This document shows positions 15,244 to 21,127 of a stretch of DNA of 21,127 nucleotides, one piece after another. The notes beneath the pieces were generated by a model. The model was not told where the DNA came from. It was given only the letters and a program-made list of their open reading frames with translations, and ran no database searches. This DNA comes from Chloroflexota bacterium (GTDB taxonomy: Bacteria > Chloroflexota > Anaerolineae > Promineifilales > Promineifilaceae): positions 254,551-275,677 of the forward strand of contig CP070688.1 in the NCBI GenBank assembly GCA_020353135.1, written 5' to 3'. The translations under genes and the position numbers were made by a program. Each line of letters begins with the position of its first letter. The first letter of the stretch is position 1.

Positions 15244-18200
15244 ATGTGCGGCATCGTCTGTTTTTATGGCCGCTCTGGGGGTGTCACCCGGGTTCTAGAT
15301 GCCCTGGAGCTCTTGGCCTATCGGGCCCCGGATTCGTCCGGCATCGCCATAATTGGCGCAGATGGGCGCTTCGCCCTGCGCCGTGTGGTGGGCACTGGCG
15401 AAGAACTGCGGGAAAAATTAGCCGTCCAACCCTTGCCAAAGATTCTTCCCGGGGATATGCAGGTGGTCATGGGACACGGCCGGTGGGCGATGGTTGGCGC
15501 CGTAAACGAGACCAATGCCCATCCATTATCTGATCGGGCTCAGGATCGCATCGCCTGCGAAAACGGTTCCCACAATGCAACCCTCATGTTGGGAGTTTTT
15601 GCCGATCAGAAGCAATGGTGGCAAGCGCGTGGCCTGCCCAGCGGCGAAACGGTACACCGATCCGAGAACACCACTGAGGTCATTACCTTCGAGTGGGAAC
15701 GAATGGCCTACATGTTGGCCGAGGGCCGTTTCCCGCCCGAGAGCGAAGCTTTCCTGGAAAGACTAGACCAGCAGGGAATTATCGACTCGGAGGAACGCGC
15801 CTTACGTTTGGCCATCTGGCGGCTACGAGAAGGCAATGCCCATGCCTGCGCTTTTTACAGCAGGCGCCGCCCGGCAGTGCTTTTTGTGACCAGCCATCGT
15901 AAGCCCATTGTGATCGCGACCCGGCAGTTTGACGACGGATCTCGCACCTTGATGGTGGCATCCGATGTCAACGCGGCGCTCATGTTATGGTCAAAGGATG
16001 CGGTGAACGAGGCCGCGCGACGAATCGACGATTTGCGACGGGCTGCCAAGGAGGATCGTCTCCCGGCCGATCGAGCCCAGGATGATATTCTAGCTATCCT
16101 CAACTCTTTTACGGTGGAGGCATTATTCCTGGACAACGAGCTTCACCATGGCGAGGAACTGTTCGCTCGCATCGAAGAAAAAGGGCCTGCTGGCCAAAGC
16201 GTACCTGCTGTGCTGGTAAGCCGCTATGACGGCACGCCGGTTCCTGTTTCGGCCCAGACCATGCAGCTCAACCCGGCCATGGTTGGCAAACAGGGCCATG
16301 ATTCCTACACTGAGAGTCACATCGCCGAGATACCGGATATTATGGACGGCATCGTCGATCATTATATTCGCGGCGGGCAGCCGGCTCTGGAAAGCGCTTG
16401 GGAGAACGGCCGCCTGTTGGGGCCCGGTCTAAATGAAAACGTCCTGGTCGAACATTATGGTCCTTGCCTGGAGGACCTTAGCCGACTGCTGCTCATCGGC
16501 GAAGGTAGCTCCTGGCGTGATGCCCAGGTGGCCGCTCCTTTGTTTCGCCAACTGTTGCCCGGAATCCTTGTCAACGTTTACCGGCCGGTAGAGGTGCTCA
16601 ATCTGGGCCAGGCCATTGACCAGGCGGCTGATTTGGCCATTGAGATCTCCTGGTCTGGTACGACTGACTCTCTCTTGAAAGTCGATAACTGGCTGGGCGA
16701 AACCGGGGTGGTACGCCTGGCGATCACCGGCCGGCCGCAAAGCGATCTTGGCCGGCGAACGACCCAAAGTGGCGGTACCTTGGACGTCCAAACTGGAGTC
16801 GAAGTATCAGTGGCGACCGTAAAGGGCTTCCAGGCAATCCTGATGACGCTGAACCTGCTGGCCCTGCAACTTGCCAGCATGGTTGAGTCTGGCGTTGATG
16901 CCGCCAGTCAGGCGTGGCTTATTGACGAGCTAACCCATACGGTCCCTCGCCACGTACGCGCTCTCATCGAAGATGACGAGCGCCGGATTCGCTTGCGAAA
17001 GCTAGCCCAACAATATCATCTCTTCAATAAAGTGGTCCTGATCGGTAACAGCCCAGTTGACATTGAAGCGGAGTTGAAGATCGAGGAATTGGCCCAGATT
17101 GTAGCCCGGACCTCTGATTTTCATGCCGCCAGCTTGCGGCCCTTGATCGAACGTAGCTCCCTGGTCGACGATGATCGGCGCCGCATTTTGTTCATCATCA
17201 ACGCGACTTCGACTGAAGCGCAACGAGAAGCCAATTACGTGGTCAGCTATTTGCGAGAGCTTGGGGTCCGTTGCCTTATCCACACCACGCCCAACGATCA
17301 GGTGAAGACCTGGCAAGAGTATCCAAACGCCGAGGTCTTTGTTTCGCCAAACGTAACCGAGGCCTTCCAGGCACTGATTGACGCTCCTTTCTTCTTTGAT
17401 TTGGCCGTGGCAATGGCATATGCTCGGGGACTCTCTCCAGAACAGATCGACCGGCCGCGAAATCTAGCCAAGTCGGTCACGGTGACTGGTGCGGAACGGC
17501 GCGAAATGGTCGAAGCCCGCCGTAGCTTCAAGAATCCTTCGCTGGCCGAATTCGCCGAAAGCCATCAAGCAAATGAGGCGTGGGATCAGGCCAGGCGTGG
17601 TCCGTCACCGGCATCCCTTCGGTCGACTGTGGCCTTGCGAGCGGCGATGGCCGTCATTTCCGAGCCATTGCCCGACAAGCTGGCAGCGTTGGATACTGAT
17701 CACCTTATTATCCTGACCGATGCGGAAGCTACAGAAACAGGCGCTCGAATGGCAGCCGCAGCCTGGTTGGATTTGCTGGCCATTGATTTGACTGTTTACC
17801 AGCGCTTCATCGACGAGCTACCTCAGACCCGGCCCGATACAGCCAGCCTCAGGATAATCCGCGCTGGCGGTATCCTGGCCATTCGCGATTCTCACACCAT
17901 TGCCCTACCGTCGGACCTTTCGCCATTTCAGTTGGAACTGCTGGCTGCGGTTTACTTGATCGGATTGGGGATTCGCCTGGCGCGGCAACGAGGCAGTGAC
18001 ACCGCAATGTGGGAGGCCGGCCTGGCCCAGATCCCCCTTCTTTTGGCCAGATTATTGGCTGACAAACAAGTAGAGCAGGAAATCGGTGATGTCTTGCGGC
18101 CGTTTGTGGCTGCCGGGTACGACAAAGTACAAATCATCGGCGGCGGCCAGGACTACGCGGCCGCCGCCAGCATCGGCCGTTCATTACGCGGCCGGGGATT

Positions 18201-18546
18201 CATGGCTGAGGCCTTGTATACGGACTCCGCGTGGCATGGACCGTTGGCAACCGTCGGCGGGCCGGATGCCGACCACGACACACTGATCGTCGTCCTGGCA
18301 ACCGATCCCCTCTTCCAGGCGACTGCCCTGGTTGATACGCAGGTTTATCGGACGAGGAAGGCCAAGATACTGCTCCTTGTGCCTGAAGGAAACCAAGATC
18401 TGCCGGCCGTGCAAGGCGTTGGCGCCGAAGCCGTCTGGGCGGTTCCGGCCGTACCCCGACCCTTCTTGCCGATGGCAAATGCCGCAGCCGGCTCGATAGT
18501 GGCTGAACAGATGGCCGAGCTGTGGGAGGAGAAAGAGCATGGCTGA
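15244..18546 (+). CDS. GlmS-like class II glutaminase with four SIS-like domains
   Basis: The 1100-residue protein begins MCGIV, so Cys2 becomes the Ntn nucleophile; this decides the start despite a poor ribosome site and an open frame upstream. Residues 2 to about 340 are a class II glutaminase-like domain: GHGRWAM (Arg80), NAHP (91-94), ENGS (Asn107-Gly108). Then come SIS1 (395-545: IGEGSSWRDA, SWSGTTDS, GVEVSVATVKGFQA) and SIS2 (575-735), ending IDRPRNLAKSVTVTG (Lys743), the closing motif of GlmS. About 350 further residues look like a second SIS pair, the last with GGGQDYAAAAS and SAWHGPLATVGG (His998). GlmS is about 610 residues. GlmS makes glucosamine 6-phosphate, but positions equivalent to E. 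coli Thr76, His77, Asp123 and Gln348 are changed here (Met83, Val84, Thr143, Trp470), so substrate and donor are probably different. It lies 31 bases after soxG and overlaps the LLM gene by 8 bases. True function unknown. Confidence 0.85.
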   Translation: MCGIVCFYGRSGGVTRVLDALELLAYRAPDSSGIAIIGADGRFALRRVVGTGEELREKLAVQPLPKILPGDMQVVMGHGRWAMVGAVNETNAHPLSDRAQDRIACENGSHNATLMLGVFADQKQWWQARGLPSGETVHRSENTTEVITFEWERMAYMLAEGRFPPESEAFLERLDQQGIIDSEERALRLAIWRLREGNAHACAFYSRRRPAVLFVTSHRKPIVIATRQFDDGSRTLMVASDVNAALMLWSKDAVNEAARRIDDLRRAAKEDRLPADRAQDDILAILNSFTVEALFLDNELHHGEELFARIEEKGPAGQSVPAVLVSRYDGTPVPVSAQTMQLNPAMVGKQGHDSYTESHIAEIPDIMDGIVDHYIRGGQPALESAWENGRLLGPGLNENVLVEHYGPCLEDLSRLLLIGEGSSWRDAQVAAPLFRQLLPGILVNVYRPVEVLNLGQAIDQAADLAIEISWSGTTDSLLKVDNWLGETGVVRLAITGRPQSDLGRRTTQSGGTLDVQTGVEVSVATVKGFQAILMTLNLLALQLASMVESGVDAASQAWLIDELTHTVPRHVRALIEDDERRIRLRKLAQQYHLFNKVVLIGNSPVDIEAELKIEELAQIVARTSDFHAASLRPLIERSSLVDDDRRRILFIINATSTEAQREANYVVSYLRELGVRCLIHTTPNDQVKTWQEYPNAEVFVSPNVTEAFQALIDAPFFFDLAVAMAYARGLSPEQIDRPRNLAKSVTVTGAERREMVEARRSFKNPSLAEFAESHQANEAWDQARRGPSPASLRSTVALRAAMAVISEPLPDKLAALDTDHLIILTDAEATETGARMAAAAWLDLLAIDLTVYQRFIDELPQTRPDTASLRIIRAGGILAIRDSHTIALPSDLSPFQLELLAAVYLIGLGIRLARQRGSDTAMWEAGLAQIPLLLARLLADKQVEQEIGDVLRPFVAAGYDKVQIIGGGQDYAAAASIGRSLRGRGFMAEALYTDSAWHGPLATVGGPDADHDTLIVVLATDPLFQATALVDTQVYRTRKAKILLLVPEGNQDLPAVQGVGAEAVWAVPAVPRPFLPMANAAAGSIVAEQMAELWEEKEHG

Positions 18547-19480
18547 GATCGGGATCATGATTGAGGGTCAGGAGGATCTAACCTGGGACCGATTCTTCAA
18601 GCTGGCGGAGACCGTCGAGGCACTTGGCTATGCCTCGATGTTTCGTTCTGATCACTTGACGGCGCTGGAAGGATTTCCTCAACGCGCCTCTCTGGCGCTT
18701 TGGCCGTCCCTTACGGCTTTGGCGATTCGAACCAGGCGCATTCGGTTTGGGCCGATGGTCTGTCCAATTACCTTTCGCCACCCAGTTATGCTTGCCAAAA
18801 TGGCCGCGGCCGTAGACCAACTATCTGGCGGCCGGTTGGACTTGGGTTTGGGAGCTGGTTGGTATGGCGGCGAACACCGTATGTTTGGTGTTGGTTACCC
18901 ATCTTACGGAACCCGGCTAGAGATGTTGGACGAAGGTGCGCAAGTTATCAAGCGCCTGTGGTCGGGCCAACCAGCTAGCTACAATGGCAAGCACTATCAA
19001 CTAGTTGGGGCCGAAACGCATCCGGCCCCGGCCCAGGCCGAACCAACGATCATCATGGGCGGCAAAGGCGAGAAGACTCTGCAAGTCGTGGCTCGACATG
19101 CCACGGAATGGAATTTCTCCTACGAGCGCATTGGGCTGTTTCGCCAGAAGTCGGCCCAGCTAGATGAGAATTGCAGGGCTATCGGCCGCGATCCGGGTAC
19201 ATTGAAGCGCTCATTGATGCTCCCTTTTGTCATTGGACGAGACGAGCTGTCCATACAGAATCGCATCAACGCCCACCGATCTGTGTTCCCCAGCTTGCCG
19301 GCAACTCTCGCGGACTGGCTGGCGGCCGGTTACCTGGGCGGTAGGCCGCAACAGTTGGCGGACCAGATCATGGCCTTTGTCGAGGCCGGCATCGAACGAT
19401 TCATGTTGCAGCATAACGATCTGGATGACCTGGACTCCTTAGAATTGTTTGCCAACGAGCTCCTTCCCCAGTTCAATTAA
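18539..19480 (+). CDS. LLM-class (luciferase-like) flavin/F420-dependent oxidoreductase
   Basis: The 313-residue TIM-barrel protein shows the F420/flavin LLM pattern: FKLAETVEALGYASMFRSDHL (residues 20-40), RIRFGPMVCPITFRHPVMLAK, AVDQLSGGRLDLGLGAGWY and EHRMFGVGYPSYGTR, with PTIIMGGKGEKTLQVVARHA in the C-terminal half. The family uses reduced flavin or F420 for oxygenation or hydride transfer on many substrates. The substrate here is unknown. Its ATG overlaps the GlmS-like stop by 8 bases, with GGAGGAG 8 bases upstream, so translation is coupled. In this locus it may open or oxidise a carbon skeleton attached to the amine, which is inference. Confidence 0.9.
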   Translation: MAEIGIMIEGQEDLTWDRFFKLAETVEALGYASMFRSDHLTALEGFPQRASLALWPSLTALAIRTRRIRFGPMVCPITFRHPVMLAKMAAAVDQLSGGRLDLGLGAGWYGGEHRMFGVGYPSYGTRLEMLDEGAQVIKRLWSGQPASYNGKHYQLVGAETHPAPAQAEPTIIMGGKGEKTLQVVARHATEWNFSYERIGLFRQKSAQLDENCRAIGRDPGTLKRSLMLPFVIGRDELSIQNRINAHRSVFPSLPATLADWLAAGYLGGRPQQLADQIMAFVEAGIERFMLQHNDLDDLDSLELFANELLPQFN

Positions 19481-19501
19481 GTTGGTTTGAAAGGTGCCGA
19501 A

Positions 19502-20839
19502 ATGTCAACGCAAGTAACGGACTTCATTCATGAAGCGAATTGGGGTGATCTGCCGGTCCCGATTCAGAACCAGGCACGGCGCTGCTTGCTCGACACGCTG
19601 GGCGCTGCTGTTGCCGGTCGCAAGACCAGACTCTCCCAGATTATTCACGATTATAGCGCCTCTGTACACGCAGGTACTGGAGCCCAATTGTGGCTGGATG
19701 GAAGGGACGTCTCGCCACCAGGCGCAGCGCTGGCCAATGGTATGACCATCGACGCCTTGGACATCCACGATGGTTATACCCTGACCAAAGGGCATGCCGG
19801 AGCAGCCCTGATCCCTGCAAGCTTGTCGACAGTTGCACTAGGAGGCCCGATCAGTGGCCAAGACTTCTTGGCCGCATTGGTGGTCGGCTACGAAGTCGCC
19901 TTGAGGGCCGGTCTTGCTCTACACGCCACAGCCTGTGATTATCACACTTCTGGTGCTTGGAACGCCCTTGGCTGCGCCGCTATCATCGCCCGGCGTCTGG
20001 GACTTGGCGCGGACCATACTCGACACGCCCTCGGTGTCGCTGAGTATCATGGTCCGCGTTCGCAAATGATGCGCTGCATTGATCACCCGACAATGTTAAA
20101 AGATGGATCAGGATGGGGCGCCATGACCGGCGTTAGCGCAGCGATATTAGCCGGAGATGGCTTCACGGGTGCGCCTGCGCTCACGGTGGATGCAGTAGAG
20201 GTCGCTGACTTCTGGACTGATCTGGGGGACAGATGGCTGATCGCCGAGCAATACTTCAAGCCGTACGCCATTTGTCGCTGGGCTCAGCCAGCCATTGCTG
20301 GGGCTCTGAACTTACGAAAGCAGTATGAGTTCGATCCAGAAACCGTTCGGAGTATTCGAGTCACCACCTTTCACGAGGCCGTCCGGCTGGCTAATCCTCT
20401 TCCACAGACCACTGAGGAGGCCCAGTACAGTTTGCCTTTCCCAGTAGCGACCGCCCTGGTTCATCGGCAGTTAGGGCCGGCTGAATTGAGTGGCCAAGGT
20501 TTGCACCATCCTCTCGTATTGCAGTTGGCACAACGGGTCGAATTAGTAGAAGATCCGGCTCATAGTGCCCGCTTTCCGGAAGAGAGATTTGCCCAGGTTC
20601 AAATTGAACTTGAAGACGGTAAGATTCTCAACTCGGGCGAGGTTGAAGCGACTTGGGGGGTGGAAGATCCACCATCTGATAAAGCGCTGCGTGAGAAATT
20701 CCGTTGGCTGGCTCGTACCTGTTTGTCAAAGGAAAGAGTAAAAGAGCTTGAGATGACTATTTGGCAAGTTGCAGATTTGTCGGACGTCAATGCTTTATGC
20801 CAGCTTCTCGGCCATCCTCTGGAGAAAATGGACCAGTGA
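19502..20839 (+). CDS. MmgE/PrpD-family protein
   Basis: This is a 445-residue member of the MmgE/PrpD family, which includes 2-methylcitrate dehydratase and cis-aconitate decarboxylase. Typical segments are RRCLLDTLGAAVAGRKT, LANGMTIDALDIHDGY, KGHAGAALIPASL, GYEVALRAGLALH and HTSGAWNALGCAAIIARRLG, then MLKDGSGWGAMTGVSAAILA and FKPYAICRWAQPAI near the substrate site. Start ATG 19502 is preferred over an upstream TTG at 19487 because AAAGGTG lies between them, 6 bases before the ATG. The family eliminates water or CO2 from tricarboxylates and related acids, and many members have no known substrate. It lies 21 bases after the LLM gene and its stop overlaps the next start (GTGA). Confidence 0.9.
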   Translation: MSTQVTDFIHEANWGDLPVPIQNQARRCLLDTLGAAVAGRKTRLSQIIHDYSASVHAGTGAQLWLDGRDVSPPGAALANGMTIDALDIHDGYTLTKGHAGAALIPASLSTVALGGPISGQDFLAALVVGYEVALRAGLALHATACDYHTSGAWNALGCAAIIARRLGLGADHTRHALGVAEYHGPRSQMMRCIDHPTMLKDGSGWGAMTGVSAAILAGDGFTGAPALTVDAVEVADFWTDLGDRWLIAEQYFKPYAICRWAQPAIAGALNLRKQYEFDPETVRSIRVTTFHEAVRLANPLPQTTEEAQYSLPFPVATALVHRQLGPAELSGQGLHHPLVLQLAQRVELVEDPAHSARFPEERFAQVQIELEDGKILNSGEVEATWGVEDPPSDKALREKFRWLARTCLSKERVKELEMTIWQVADLSDVNALCQLLGHPLEKMDQ

Positions 20840-21127
20840 GCATACCGGACACAGAAGTTATCCGATTGTTAGAGACGAATAATGTATCCTATCGTCTTTT
20901 ACCGCACGATGAACCGGTTTATACTGTGGCAGCGGCGGCCGCTCAGCGCGGCGTAGTCAAAGAGGAGATGGTCAAATCTATCTTATTGCGAGACAAGAAC
21001 CGACAGTATGTAATGGCGTGCGTCACTGGCGATGCTCGTCTGGATCCCAAGGCCGTCCGAGCCTATCTAGGTGGCGAATGGGCCAGGCTCAGGTTTGCCT
21101 CGGCCGAAGAGATCCGCCAAAAAACAG
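20836..21127 (+). CDS. YbaK/EbsC-type aminoacyl-tRNA deacylase-like protein, cut by the right edge
   Basis: The first 97 codons of an open frame start at GTG 20836, overlapping the PrpD stop by 4 bases (GTGA). The segment has SYRLLPHDEPVYTVAAAAAQ, RGVVKEEMVKSILLRDKNRQ and YVMACVTGDARLDPKAVRAY, the YbaK/ProX pattern. Members are normally about 150-160 residues, so roughly 55 more should lie beyond the window. The family hydrolyses mischarged or non-protein amino acids from tRNA. In an N-methyl amino acid locus it could clear tRNA charged with such an analogue, which is inference from context. Confidence 0.85.
   Translation, partial: MSIPDTEVIRLLETNNVSYRLLPHDEPVYTVAAAAAQRGVVKEEMVKSILLRDKNRQYVMACVTGDARLDPKAVRAYLGGEWARLRFASAEEIRQKT

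Noticed and set aside
1..21127. CRISPR arrays, tRNA or rRNA genes, insertion sequences
   Set aside because: No spaced direct repeats, cloverleaf-like sequence, transposase or flanking terminal repeats were seen on reading both strands.

Overview
The window is a catabolic gene cluster from a bacterium of moderate-to-high GC content. It looks like a locus for stepwise demethylation of a quaternary or methylated amine such as glycine betaine. The sequence does not fix the taxon. The cysteine-rich SoxA subtype and the F420/flavin LLM oxidoreductase look Chloroflexota- or Actinomycetota-like, which is a weak inference. Shine-Dalgarno-like motifs precede many genes, and intergenic gaps are short or overlapping.

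Layout. Positions 1-357 hold the unrecognised tail of an ORF entering from the left (3-251) and about 100 bases with nothing visible. From 7520 down to 358 runs a minus-strand operon: GntR/FCD regulator, MttB-family methyltransferase 1, dimethylglycine/sarcosine dehydrogenase (FAD + GcvT), ETF beta, ETF alpha, GNAT acetyltransferase. A 335-bp divergent control region (7521-7855) holds two perfect inverted repeats, a good sigma70-type promoter for the plus strand and a weaker one for the minus strand. From 7856 to the right edge runs a plus-strand operon: MttB-family methyltransferase 2, a DUF1638 protein overlapping it by 4 bp, soxB, soxD, soxA, soxG (heterotetrameric sarcosine oxidase), a 1100-residue GlmS-like glutaminase/multi-SIS protein, an LLM-family oxidoreductase, an MmgE/PrpD protein, and the start of a YbaK-type deacylase cut by the window edge.

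How the genes fit together (inference). An MttB-family enzyme would remove the first methyl group from the quaternary amine through a corrinoid protein, which is not encoded here. The FAD/GcvT dehydrogenase would take dimethylglycine to sarcosine and pass electrons to the ETF. SoxBDAG would convert sarcosine to glycine, with GcvT-type domains moving the one-carbon unit to tetrahydrofolate. The alternative for SoxBDAG is N-methylglutamate dehydrogenase, which is built from the same four subunits.

Most unusual points. (1) The GlmS-like protein has a catalytic Cys2 but altered glutamine-binding positions, and carries an extra pair of SIS-like domains after a complete GlmS-like core. (2) soxA is split by one in-frame TAA with the reading frame intact on both sides. 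(3) A corrinoid-type demethylation module is combined with an oxidative one. (4) Three genes of unclear role (LLM, PrpD, YbaK) are translationally coupled or closely spaced at the 3' end.
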